Shown: in pieces, positions 40,621-50,078 of the stretch
How positions within the stretch are numbered: the stretch's first letter is position 1
How the letters are laid out: each line of letters opens with the position of its first letter
From: JBCCMQ01 sp039179985
Lineage (GTDB): Bacteria > Pseudomonadota > Alphaproteobacteria > Rhodobacterales > Rhodobacteraceae
Direction of reading: 5' to 3'
Length of the DNA stretch: 64,000 nucleotides
NCBI GenBank assembly: GCA_039179985.1
Contig: JBCDED010000007.1
Coordinates: forward strand, 8,390 to 72,389
Notes under the pieces: model-generated
The model's input: the letters and a program-made list of their open reading frames with translations, nothing else
Databases searched by the model: none
What the model was told of the DNA's origin: nothing
Program-made: the position numbers and the translations under genes

Positions 40621-43047
40621 ATGGCAGATCAGGCATCAGGCGGCATGTATTCCGCAGAAGAGCTTCTCGCGGCGTTCAAGGATGCAACCGCCTGGACCCC
40701 TGCGGAGCGTATCAACGCCCTTGGGGCAAGCGGGACTCAGGTCAGCCGGCAGGCCGAGATGATGACGACAGCGGCCGCTCTGCAGTTGTCAAAGATCGCC
40801 GGGGCGCACGGCCCGCGCGCCCGAAAGAACATAGACCTCTTTCTTGCGGCGATGAACGGGCTGCGCGAAGCTGCGGCCGCAGGCAGCCTTGGGGGCGACC
40901 TGCGTGCCTACCTCGCCGATGCGGGCCAGCGGGCGGTTCTGACCGCCGACACCCTGCGCCGGCGCGGAGATATCTTCATTGAGCATGAAGCGGACGGGTG
41001 CCCGCCCGTTCTGATCTACGACTACGAGATCCTCAGAAACGGCAAGGATCTGCCCCGGCCCTGCAACTACTATCTGATGCGCATCGTGCCACCGAAGGGC
41101 GCGACCGTGCACGCCTGGAAGCGGCCCTACATCATCATCGACCCGCGCGCAGGCCACGGAGCGGGGATCGGCGGTTTCAAGACCGACAGCCAGGTGGGCG
41201 TTGCTTTGGGTGACGGGCACCCGGTCTATTTTATCGGGTTTCGCCGCAATCCCGAGCCAGGCCAGACGCTGGCTGACGTCACCCATGCCGAGGCCGAGTT
41301 CGTGCGCGAGGTAACCCGCCGCCATCCGGACGCCGCGCTGCCCGTGATCGCCGGCAACTGTCAGGGCGGTTGGGCGACGCTGATCCTGGCGGCCACAAAC
41401 CCGGATCTGACCGGTCCGATTTTGCTTAACGGCGCGCCGATCGATACCTGGGCGGGCCGCGTGGGCGAAAACCCCATGCGCTACAACGGCGGCGTTCTGG
41501 GCGGCGTGATCCACCCGATGATGCAGGCCGATCTTGGCAACGGGGTCTTCGACGGCGCCAATATCGTCGCCAACTTCGAACAGCTGAACCCGGCGCGGAA
41601 CTACTTTGGCAAATACTACGATCTTTATGCCAAGGTGGACACGGAACCGCCGCGCTTCCTTGATTTTGAGCGCTGGTGGGGTGGGTTTTTTCTGCTCAAC
41701 GAAGCCGAAATGAAGTGGATCGTGGACGAGCTTTTCGTGGGCAATCGCCTGGTCAAAAACGAAGCCCATCTGGAGCCGGGGCGCGCCATCGATATCAAGA
41801 ACATTCGCGCCCCGATCATCGCCTTCGCCAGCTACGGTGACAACATCACGCCGCCCCAGCAGGCGCTCAACTGGATCATCAAGTCCTACGCCGATGAACG
41901 CGAGATCGAAATTCGCGGGCAGCGGATCATCTACATGCTGCACGAGCAGGTCGGCCACCTTGGCATCTTCGTGTCGTCGAAGATTGCAAAGAAAGAGCAC
42001 AGCGAAGTCGCCTCGACGCTGAAGACCATCGAGAGCCTGCCGCCTGGTCTCTACCAGATGGTGATCGATAACTACGAAGGTCCGGTTGAGGACCGCGTGT
42101 TCACGGTCAGCTTCGAGTCCCGGACCATGGACGACTTGCGCAAGATCGACGATGGCGTCGATGACGAGGCCGCCTTTGCCGGGGTTGCGCGCGCATCCGA
42201 ACAAGTGGGCGAGATGTATGACGTCTTTATGCGCCCCTTTGTGCAGGCCGCCATCACCGAGCCGATGGCCGAGATGTCGCGCAGGATGCACCCGTCACGT
42301 GTTCAGCGGTCGGCCTTTTCCAGCAGAAACCCGGCCGTGGCGCCGCTGGAGGCCATGGCCGGGCGGGTGCGCGAGGACCGGACCCCGGCAGAGCCCACGA
42401 ACCCGTTTCTGAAGGTCCAGGATCTCTGGGCCGAGAGCGTGGAGCAGACGCTCGATTTCTACCGCGACATGCGCGACATGATGTACGAACAGGCCTTCTT
42501 CGGCGTCTGGGCCACACCCATGGCGATCTGGTACGGGCGCAGCCATGCGCCGGGGCGCACGCTGAAACAGTCAAGCGAGTTGCGCGGCCTTCCCACGGTG
42601 GCCTCGACGCTGCTTAGAATCGAACAGGGCGGCTTTGCGGAAGCGGTCGTGCGGATGCTCGTGCTGCTCGTTGAAAGCCGGGGCAGTGTCCGGCGCGACA
42701 GGCTGGAACGGTCGTCGCGGGTGCTGACGCAGGACGACCCATTCAAATCGCTCACCGCCACGGACCGGGCGCGCATCCTGCACGAGCAAACCCTGATCGC
42801 GCAGTTCGAACCGAAGCGCGCGATCGAGACTTTGCCCAAGCTGCTGACATCAAAAAAAGACCGGCAGTTGGCGGTCGAGGTGGTCCAGTTCATCCCTGGT
42901 CCGATTGGGGAAATGGCGCCGCATACGCTGGCCACGCTGCAAGAGTTCCGCAAAGTCCTTGGCCTGCCTGAGGCGACAACCGACATCCTCGAAGACCCCC
43001 TAGCCAAACCGGCCGGCGATGGTGGCATGGAGACGGCAGCGGAATGA
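40621..43047 (+). CDS. DUF3141 protein with PHA-synthase-like Cys-Asp-His set
   Basis: 808 aa. The central alpha/beta-hydrolase domain has the lipase box GNCQGGWATL with Cys247 in the nucleophile place, a DNITPP acid (Asp407) and a GHLGIF His (His446). This Cys-Asp-His arrangement is that of polyhydroxyalkanoate synthase (PhaC), where G-x-C-x-G-G replaces the Ser box. The N-terminal ~70 and the long C-terminal part (about 500-808, rich in helix) are specific to DUF3141. Function not settled. It starts 10 bp after fabI and its stop overlaps the following MaoC start by 4 bp. Confidence 0.85.
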   Translation: MADQASGGMYSAEELLAAFKDATAWTPAERINALGASGTQVSRQAEMMTTAAALQLSKIAGAHGPRARKNIDLFLAAMNGLREAAAAGSLGGDLRAYLADAGQRAVLTADTLRRRGDIFIEHEADGCPPVLIYDYEILRNGKDLPRPCNYYLMRIVPPKGATVHAWKRPYIIIDPRAGHGAGIGGFKTDSQVGVALGDGHPVYFIGFRRNPEPGQTLADVTHAEAEFVREVTRRHPDAALPVIAGNCQGGWATLILAATNPDLTGPILLNGAPIDTWAGRVGENPMRYNGGVLGGVIHPMMQADLGNGVFDGANIVANFEQLNPARNYFGKYYDLYAKVDTEPPRFLDFERWWGGFFLLNEAEMKWIVDELFVGNRLVKNEAHLEPGRAIDIKNIRAPIIAFASYGDNITPPQQALNWIIKSYADEREIEIRGQRIIYMLHEQVGHLGIFVSSKIAKKEHSEVASTLKTIESLPPGLYQMVIDNYEGPVEDRVFTVSFESRTMDDLRKIDDGVDDEAAFAGVARASEQVGEMYDVFMRPFVQAAITEPMAEMSRRMHPSRVQRSAFSSRNPAVAPLEAMAGRVREDRTPAEPTNPFLKVQDLWAESVEQTLDFYRDMRDMMYEQAFFGVWATPMAIWYGRSHAPGRTLKQSSELRGLPTVASTLLRIEQGGFAEAVVRMLVLLVESRGSVRRDRLERSSRVLTQDDPFKSLTATDRARILHEQTLIAQFEPKRAIETLPKLLTSKKDRQLAVEVVQFIPGPIGEMAPHTLATLQEFRKVLGLPEATTDILEDPLAKPAGDGGMETAAE

Positions 43048-44451
43048 TCACTGAGAATTGCACATACGACGAACTGACCGTCGGCCAGAGCGCCAGTCTG
43101 AAGCGCATCGCGCGCGAGGAGGACTTTCTTGTTTTCGCGAACGCTTCGGGCAATCACAACCCGACGCACCTTTCCGCCTATGATGGCGACGGTGATGGCA
43201 AGCCCGAGGCATTGGCCCCGGCACTCTGGGTTGGTTCACTGGTCTCGGCTGTTCTGGGCAACGTCCTGCCTGGTGCGGGTACGCTCTACCGCAAACAGGA
43301 CTTCACCTTTCATCACCATGCCTCTGCCGGAGACGAGCTGACAATAGCGGTGGAAGTCTTGGAAAAGCTCGGGGACGGCCTGGTTCGGCTTGAAACCCAA
43401 GGTGCTGCGTACCAGCGACGGTGAGGCAGTGGTGTCCGGTAGGGCGGTAGTGGTGGCGCCAACGAAGAAGCTCCATTTCGACGACGTGGATGTCCCGGGT
43501 CTGGTTGTCCAGCGCCACCGGCACTTCGAACGCCTGATCGATCAGGCGCGTCAACTGCCGCCAATGGTCTGCGCGGTTATTGCACCCGAAGAACCGAAAT
43601 CGCTCGGCGGCGCGCTCTTGGCGGCAGAAAAAGGGATCATCTCGCCCATCCTGATCGGCAGCCTCACCATGATCGAGGCGGCGGCAAAGAAGCTGGACCG
43701 CGGGCTCTCGGGCCTCGAAATCATCGACGAACCCAACCATCACCTCGCGGCGGGACGGGGTGTTGATCTGGTGGCCGACGGGCAGGCCGGATCGCTGATG
43801 AAAGGGCATCTGCACACCGACCAGTTGTTGCACGCGGCTCTCCGCAAGGAACGCGGCTTGCGGGCGGGCCGCCGGTTCACCCATGTCTTCGTGATGGATG
43901 TACCGGGCCTGCCAAACCCGCTCCTTGTCACCGATGCGGCGGTGAACATTCAACCGGATCTGAAGACCAAGGTCGATATCGTGCAGAATGCCATCGACGT
44001 GGCGATCTCCATCGGGATCGAAACGCCCCATGTGGGTGTTCTGTCCGCGGTGGAAACCGTGAACCCCGATATCCCTTCGTCGATCGACGCGGCACTCTTG
44101 GCCAAGATGTCGGAACGCGGGCAGATCACCGGTGGCATGGTCGACGGTCCACTGGCCATGGACAACGCGGTCGACATGGCCGCGGCGCGCACCAAGGGCA
44201 TCCATTCCGAAGTGGCAGGCCGGGCCGAGGTGCTTGTGGTCCCGAACCTCGACTCCGGGAACATGCTGGCCAAGCAGCTGACCTATATCAGCGGCGCTGA
44301 AGGGGCAGGGCTGGTTCTGGGAGCGGCGGTGCCGATCATCCTCAATTCACGCTCGGACGACGATACGGCGCGCTTGGCCTCCTGTGCGGTGGCGGCGATG
44401 CATGCGGCACGGATGGCGGGTGATCTTGAGTTAAAGCGGGCGGCAGGATGA
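43044..44451 (+). pseudogene. Frameshifted MaoC/phosphate acetyltransferase fusion
   Basis: First frame (43044 to 43424) is a MaoC-like hydratase part: FVFANASGNHNPTHLSAYDG, GSLVSAVLGNVLPG, FTFHHHASAGDELTI. The frame then ends with GAAYQRR. The second frame resumes with KVLRTSDGEAVVSGRAVVVAPT and the phosphotransacetylase part: RHFERLIDQARQLPP, PILIGSLTMIEAAA, NSRSDDDTARLASCAVAAMHAARM. The change lies in the CCC run at 43396-43398, where one extra C gives the shift. Both halves could still be made separately, since a TTG at 43390 opens the second. Makes acyl phosphate for AckA. May be a sequencing error. Confidence 0.82.
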
Positions 44452-45641
44452 ACGCCCGTATCCTGACGCTGAATGCAGGGTCCTCGTCGCTGAAGTTTTC
44501 GCTTTATCCCACGGACCCGGAGGCGGATCCGGAAGTGGCGGGGCAGGTGGAAAACATCGGCATCGCGCCGAAGCTTCACGCCCGCTGGAAAAGCGGCGAC
44601 ACGCTGGATGAGCCACTGGCGGCGGAAACAGCGCCGGGGCAGGCGGGCGCCCTAAGCGCTGTGCTCGCGGCAATTGCGAACGGCGGCAGCGAAGTGGACG
44701 TGGTCGCGGTTGCTCACCGGATCGTTCACGGCGGCCCGGACCGCCGGGAAGGGATCGTGCTTGGTCCCGAGGCTCTGAGCGAACTTGAACGCTACACGCC
44801 CTACGCCCCCCTTCATCAGCCAAACAACATCGCCGGCGCCCGTGCGGCGGCAGAGGTCTTTCCCACGGCCTTGCAGGTGGCCGCTTTCGATACCGCGTTT
44901 CACCGGGGCCATCCATGGGTCAACGACACCTTCGCGCTGCCCCAGGAGTATTATCAGCGCGGCGTGCGGCGTTACGGCTTCCATGGGCTGAGTTACACCT
45001 ACATCGCGGGCTACCTTGCCACCCATGAGCCTGCGCTTCATGCCGGGCGCACCGTTGTGGCGCACCTGGGCAACGGCGCCTCCATGTGTGCGCTGAACTG
45101 CGGCCGGTCACTGGCGTCGACAATGGGCTTCTCCGCGCTCGATGGTCTGCCCATGGGCACGCGGTCGGGGCAGATTGACCCCGGCGTCCTGCTCTATCTG
45201 ATGTCGGAGGAAGGTATGGATGCCGAGGAAATCACCGATCTGCTTTACCGCAAGTCGGGTCTTCTCGGGTTGTCCGGTGTCTCCAGCGACATGCGGACGC
45301 TGGAAGCGACCGACGCGCCGGCTGCAAAAGACGCCATCGCCTACTTCGTCTTCCGAATCCAACGCGAACTGGGCGGGCTGTCTGCCGCGCTGCGCGGGCT
45401 CGACGGGCTGATTTTCTGCGGTGGTATCGGCGAAAATTCCCGCCACATCCGCGCCCGCGTTTGCGAGGGCATGGAGTGGATGGGCGTGACGTTGGACGAC
45501 GCCGCGAATGAGGCAAACGAAACTCTTATCTCCAAGCCCGAGGGCCGGGTACGGGTCTTGACCATCAAGACCAACGAGGAGCTGGTTCTGGCCCGCGAGG
45601 CCCTGCGTCACATGGAAAGCGGCGTGCGGAAAGCGGGCTAG
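44448..45641 (+). CDS. ackA: Acetate/propionate kinase
   Basis: 397 aa. Converts acyl phosphate and ADP to carboxylate and ATP. N-terminal LTLNAGSSSLKFSLY, catalytic-region VAFDTAFHRGHP, RYGFHGLSYTYIA, HLGNGASMCALNCGRSLASTMGFSALDGLPMGTRSGQIDPG, and FCGGIGENS. The ATG overlaps the preceding phosphotransacetylase gene by 4 bp, so Pta and Ack are co-translated. In the FabI/DUF3141 operon they may disarm acyl-CoA and gain ATP. Confidence 0.95.
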   Translation: MNARILTLNAGSSSLKFSLYPTDPEADPEVAGQVENIGIAPKLHARWKSGDTLDEPLAAETAPGQAGALSAVLAAIANGGSEVDVVAVAHRIVHGGPDRREGIVLGPEALSELERYTPYAPLHQPNNIAGARAAAEVFPTALQVAAFDTAFHRGHPWVNDTFALPQEYYQRGVRRYGFHGLSYTYIAGYLATHEPALHAGRTVVAHLGNGASMCALNCGRSLASTMGFSALDGLPMGTRSGQIDPGVLLYLMSEEGMDAEEITDLLYRKSGLLGLSGVSSDMRTLEATDAPAAKDAIAYFVFRIQRELGGLSAALRGLDGLIFCGGIGENSRHIRARVCEGMEWMGVTLDDAANEANETLISKPEGRVRVLTIKTNEELVLAREALRHMESGVRKAG

Positions 45642-45891
45642 TAAAGCGACCTCACGTCAAGGTTAGCTCCGATACAGGACCCAGAGGGCGGACCTGGGCA
45701 CAGCCGCAATGGCCACAGTGCCCAGAGGGTTCTCAGGTGCCACCGTCGCCGGTCCGGGACGAGCAGGGTTCGCGGCCAGGGACTTGACCCGGCGCGAGGC
45801 CAAAACGTCGGCTGGAACACTCTGGACGGGCTGCTTCCCAAACGACCATAGTGCGGCAACGGCACAGGCGCGCCACGCACGGAGGGACAGG

Positions 45892-47067
45892 ATGCAAAAA
45901 GACAGGGACGTCGTGCTCGATTTCGATGTCAACGAAGGCGGCCCGTTCGTCGCCCTCATGGAGCAGCTGAACATCTGGCGGCAGGACCGGGATACCCGGA
46001 TTCAGCGTGCCGCGATCCTGGTGGCGCTGGCCTGGGGTGTGCCGCTGATCCTGAGTGTTTTCGAAGAACACGCCATCGGCCCTGTCGAGGCAGAACCCTA
46101 TCTTCTAAGCCTCAACGCCTGGGCCCGGTATTTTCTGGCCGTGGGGCTTTTTGTTCTGACCGAAAAGAAAGTGGCCGATATGCTCAGAAGCATCCTCGGC
46201 CGATTTTTTGATGCGCCAATCGTTGCGGAAAGCTCCCGTGACGAGGCCGTGCGCGCGGTCACTCGGGCGCTGGAACGGCGGAATTCCAGAGGCGCCGAGG
46301 GCGTCATTCTGGTCATCGCGGCACTCGCGACGCTCTTTACATCGCAGATTGTCCTGCGCGGGTCCGTCGAGCCGTCGTGGATCCTGCAGCCGGACTCCGA
46401 AGGGGTGTTGCGGTTCACGGTCGCAGGGATCTGGGGGATCTTTATCAGCGGGACGATCTTTTTCTTCCTGCTTTTCCGCTGGCTCTGGCGCTTTATCATC
46501 TGGTCCCGTCTTTTGTCCGATTTTTCAAACCTCGATCTGCGCCTCGCGGTCCAGCATCCGGACAAATCGGGCGGCCTCGGCTTCATCGGGCTGACGCCGA
46601 TTGCCTTCGCGCCGCTGGTCTTCGTCGTCAGCCTCTGGATCGCGCCCGTGACGGCGCAGCTTCTGGCCCGCGGCGAACTGACAACGACCGCCTTCACGGT
46701 GGTCATGGCAGCCTGGCTGGGCTTTGTGCATATCGCACTCGCACTGCCGCTCCTGACCTTCACGGAGCCGCTGGAAGAGCTGAAAAAGCGCACCATGCGC
46801 ATCACGGGGGCACAGGCGACCCGGGGGCTCTATGAACGCGAGGAACTCCAGCGAAGCGGCGAAGCGCCGCTGCCCAGCGGACCCGCGCCCGCTTTTCCGC
46901 CTTCGGGCAACTATGCGGCGGCCGATGCCATGTCGACGGTGCTGTTCAACCGCGCCAGCATCGTGCCGGTGTCCCTGGCGGCGCTCATCCCGCTTGCGCT
47001 TGCGGGCGCCACGCAGTTTCCCTTTCGCGAGGTGCTGCAGATCCTGAAAAAGCTGGTGCTGTTCTAA
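45892..47067 (+). CDS. Multi-pass membrane protein of unknown function
   Basis: 391 aa from ATG 45892, behind GGAGGGACAGG. At least six hydrophobic segments, such as GVILVIAALATLFTSQIVLRG and GIFISGTIFFFLLFRWLWRFII, SVSLWIAPV-like stretches, and ALIPLALAGATQFPFREVL at the end. The N-terminus (DVVLDFDVNEGGPFVALMEQLNIW) and the soluble segment (ESSRDEAVRAVTRALERRNSRG) are conserved-looking but I recognise no family. It follows ackA by 250 bp with no terminator, so co-transcription is possible. The last gene before tRNA-Val(TAC). Confidence 0.7.
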   Translation: MQKDRDVVLDFDVNEGGPFVALMEQLNIWRQDRDTRIQRAAILVALAWGVPLILSVFEEHAIGPVEAEPYLLSLNAWARYFLAVGLFVLTEKKVADMLRSILGRFFDAPIVAESSRDEAVRAVTRALERRNSRGAEGVILVIAALATLFTSQIVLRGSVEPSWILQPDSEGVLRFTVAGIWGIFISGTIFFFLLFRWLWRFIIWSRLLSDFSNLDLRLAVQHPDKSGGLGFIGLTPIAFAPLVFVVSLWIAPVTAQLLARGELTTTAFTVVMAAWLGFVHIALALPLLTFTEPLEELKKRTMRITGAQATRGLYEREELQRSGEAPLPSGPAPAFPPSGNYAAADAMSTVLFNRASIVPVSLAALIPLALAGATQFPFREVLQILKKLVLF

Positions 47068-47128
47068 GCCCGCCCCGGGCCTTTCGCGCTTGCAAAGGGA
47101 CCGGTTTTTGCGGTAGGCCGCCGCCTGC

Positions 47129-47288
<160 letters not shown>

Positions 47289-47424
47289 TCGTAAAGTTGA
47301 GAACATCGGCGGCGTCCTGCAAGTGGCTTGGGGCGAAACGGGCATATAGCCACTCCTGCTGAGATGCGGTTCGCCGTAGTACTAAATTCGATCAGACAAT
47401 GGGCCCGGTGTCGCAGCATAAGCT

Positions 47425-47755
47425 ATGCAGGACTGGCGTCGGCGCTTTGGGATCAAGCGGATTCGAATTTGCCCGGGATCGCTCCGGGAGAACCGGGACA
47501 ACGAGCGATTGAACGGCACATTGCGCCGCGAGGCTCTCAATGCTGAGTGGTTCACCACGACCAAGCAGGCCCAGATCGCTATCAATCACTGGCTCAGACA
47601 GTACAACCACACCCGCCCGCATCAGGCGCTCAAATGCGTCCACACGTACCAGAAGAAACCCGAAAGGTCGCACGAAGATCGGACCAGAAACGGGGTGATC
47701 ACCAAGCCCACAATGCACTAACAATCAAACTGGACCAGTCGGATCAGGCTACCAA
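47425..47755 (+). mobile_element. IS3-type transposase remnant
   Basis: Encodes only the C-terminal piece of an integrase-core transposase: NERLNGTLRREALNAEWFTTTKQAQIAINHWLRQYNHTRPHQAL, with the last DDE Glu present. The N-terminal half, including the two Asp, and the HTH subunit are absent, and the end has a further frame slip (continuing as MRPHVPEE in the next frame). Beyond about 47730 the sequence looks like an old IS end. It lies between tRNA-Val(TAC) and a SABATH-like gene. Confidence 0.8.
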
Positions 47756-47848
47756 CGTCGTGGGTTTGGCGCGGAAATCTGTGCTAGGCTCGCCCCACCG
47801 TTTGGTAGCAGACAACCAGGCGGAGGCCCGAGTCTTGTGAGATAAGCG

Positions 47849-48946
47849 ATGTCCGACAGCCCGCCAGAGACGCAGAAATCCACCGACCATATGGTCGACT
47901 ATGACCAGAACTCGGCGGCCCAGCAAAGCATTGTCTCGGTCCATGAGGCGGCGTTGCGGCGGCTGGCTTCCGGCACGCTGGATACGGGACGGCGCTTGCG
48001 GATCACCGACTATGGCTGCGGTCCGGGAACGAGCGCGATCACGTCCGTGAAGCCCGTCCTTGAGACCTGGCGTGCGGAGGGCCCGGAGACGCCGCTTGCG
48101 GTATGCCATATGGACCAGCCCGACAACGACTGGAACGCACTTTTTCAACTGGCGACGGGACCGGATGGATACCGCGCCACCGTGACGGACGTGCGCACGG
48201 AGGCAGTCGTCGGGTCTTTCTACGACCGGGTCATGGAGGATGCCACCGTTGACATCGCCACCTGTTTTGCGGCGAGCCACTGGCTGAGCCGGGCGGCGCG
48301 GCTCTACTGTCCCGGAAGCGTCTGGTTCGCGGATCTGGAGGGGCCTGCACGGACCGAGCTTGAGACCCTTGCGCAAGACGATTGGGAGACCTTCCTTCGC
48401 CTGCGCGCGGCCGAGTTGCGCAGCGGCGGGTACCTTTTTGTCTCGACGCTGGCTTCCGTCCCGGACCCTGCGGAGAAAAACGGTGCGGCGGCTTCTGGCC
48501 GCGGCATCTACCGGGCACTGCAGTACGTGGCCCAGAGTATGGCCGACGACGGTCTGCTCGACAGCGATGTGCTTGATCACTTCCTTTTTTCGCTGTGGTT
48601 CCTGACGGCTCAGGAAGCCCGAAAGCCGATCGACAACGGACACCTGGCATCCCTTTATCAGATCGACACCGTCGATGTGCGCCCGTCGCCCAAGAACCCC
48701 ACGGACTTCTTTGCCGATCTGATCACCGACGCGGACGCCTATGCCGACGCTTACACCGGCTACATCCGTGCCTTTGCGGACACGACGCTACGACCGCAAC
48801 TCTTTGCACCGTCAGCGACAGCGTCCCGGAGCGAAGATGCACTCGCCACCGAGTTCTACACGCGCCTCACCGACACCTACCGCGCCCGGAAAGCCGAGTT
48901 CGCCTTTGAACTTTGGCATCTGACGGTCATTCTGCGGCGGACGTAG
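47849..48946 (+). CDS. SABATH-like carboxyl methyltransferase
   Basis: 365 aa. The layout is that of plant-type salicylate/jasmonate methyltransferases (Methyltransf_7): YDQNSAAQQSIVS near the N-terminus, SAM motif DYGCGPGTS, the acid motif in HMDQPDNDWNALFQL (cf. NDLPGNDFN in plants), FYDRVMEDATVDIATCFAASHWLSRAARLY (cf. SSYSLHWLS), and a helical cap. Methylates carboxyl groups of small molecules; the substrate here is unknown. It follows an IS remnant, so transfer is likely. The ATG at 47849 is preceded by GAGATAAGCG. Confidence 0.8.
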   Translation: MSDSPPETQKSTDHMVDYDQNSAAQQSIVSVHEAALRRLASGTLDTGRRLRITDYGCGPGTSAITSVKPVLETWRAEGPETPLAVCHMDQPDNDWNALFQLATGPDGYRATVTDVRTEAVVGSFYDRVMEDATVDIATCFAASHWLSRAARLYCPGSVWFADLEGPARTELETLAQDDWETFLRLRAAELRSGGYLFVSTLASVPDPAEKNGAAASGRGIYRALQYVAQSMADDGLLDSDVLDHFLFSLWFLTAQEARKPIDNGHLASLYQIDTVDVRPSPKNPTDFFADLITDADAYADAYTGYIRAFADTTLRPQLFAPSATASRSEDALATEFYTRLTDTYRARKAEFAFELWHLTVILRRT

Positions 48947-48959
48947 CGCCACAGCGGTC

Positions 48960-50078
48960 CTAGGGTTCAGAGCCGATGATCCGCAGGCTTGTCTGTGTCT
49001 CGATGCGCAGTGGGGCAAGTTCGGCCAGATAGTCCTGCAACGTCACAAGCCCCAGGCAAGGACGGGCGCCGGGCAGGGGCGGGGTGCCTTGCGCGATTCG
49101 CTGCGCAATCAGGATGGCCGGGATCGTCGGAATATGGGGGCCGTCGCCGTCCCGCGCGATGATGGTCCACTGCCGCTCGGCCCGGCTGTTCGGCGCCCTT
49201 GCGTCCGGTCCTGTCAGTCTGACATGCATGCCGCCGTCCGCTGTGCCGAACGCGTTGAACCAGTTGCTGGCCGCCAAGAGCGGCCCCGCCGCGCGCTCCA
49301 GCGGCAGCGGCAAACCCGCTCGCCGGAGCCAGCCGATGGCGCAGAGGCCAAGGTGAAGGGGCGCCAGTTCGAGCCCGGCGGAAAACTGAATCGACCGCAA
49401 GCCGTAGCGCTCGGGCAAAAGTTCCAGATCGGGCACATCGCAGTTTGCCATCCACCGACGACCAAGGCCCGGAAGGTCTTGCCGGTAGAGGTCTTGCCAG
49501 CCGTAGACCGTCGGATGGATGCCAGGGAAGGGCGCGAGCGGTTTTCCGACATAACTGAGGATGCCTTCGGTTGTGGCCCGTCCCCGTTCCGCGCGCTGCC
49601 CCGGGGCGATGCCGTATTGCATTGTGACCGGACCGGCGAAGTTGTCGCGGTACTCTGCCAGAACCGCATCGGAGAGCGCCGGCACCGTGCTCGCGCCGCT
49701 GATAACGGCGACGCCCGCCTCCTTCGTCTCCGCATCCAGGGCATCGATCCCGCAGACGAATTGCCGTCCGTCGGCAAGATCGACGTAATGCACGCCCGCC
49801 ACAATCGCGGAGCGCGCCGTCTCGTAGCCCTGTCCCTGAAATGGGCCGACAGTGTTCACAACGGCGGCAGGGCGGTGCGCGGCGAAGAGCTCTGCTAGGC
49901 CCCCGGGAACGCGGGTCGGCGCGGCTGTCGCGCGTGGCCCGATTGCGTCCGCCAGGGCCTTTGCGCGGGCACTGTCGCGACCGACGATCAGCACGTCTGT
50001 ACCCTTGGCGGCGAGCGCCCGGGAGATGCGTTTTCCGAAATTGCCGTACCCGCCAAGAACCGCGATCTTACCCGTCAA
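48960..50078 (-). CDS. Saccharopine dehydrogenase-like NAD(P)-binding protein
   Basis: 372 aa from TTG 50078, which lies behind GAGGTACTCC and overlaps the DUF4166 gene by 11 bp. Rossmann N-terminus (MTGKIAVLGGYGNFGKRISRALA), VLIVGRDSARA, VVNTVGPFQGQG, VHYVDLADGRQF, then SGASTVPALSDAVLAEY. Resembles the saccharopine dehydrogenase family of orphan oxidoreductases, not a lysine pathway enzyme. A longer frame from TTG 50129 exists. Works with the adjacent DUF4166 protein by context. Confidence 0.85.
   Translation of the reverse strand: MTGKIAVLGGYGNFGKRISRALAAKGTDVLIVGRDSARAKALADAIGPRATAAPTRVPGGLAELFAAHRPAAVVNTVGPFQGQGYETARSAIVAGVHYVDLADGRQFVCGIDALDAETKEAGVAVISGASTVPALSDAVLAEYRDNFAGPVTMQYGIAPGQRAERGRATTEGILSYVGKPLAPFPGIHPTVYGWQDLYRQDLPGLGRRWMANCDVPDLELLPERYGLRSIQFSAGLELAPLHLGLCAIGWLRRAGLPLPLERAAGPLLAASNWFNAFGTADGGMHVRLTGPDARAPNSRAERQWTIIARDGDGPHIPTIPAILIAQRIAQGTPPLPGARPCLGLVTLQDYLAELAPLRIETQTSLRIIGSEP

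Noticed and set aside
47425..47755. Intact insertion sequence
   Set aside because: Only the C-terminal third of the transposase remains, with a further frame slip and no visible matching inverted-repeat pair.
48960..50078. True lysine-pathway saccharopine dehydrogenase
   Set aside because: The context and sequence match the orphan oxidoreductase group with DUF4166, and no other lysine gene is near.
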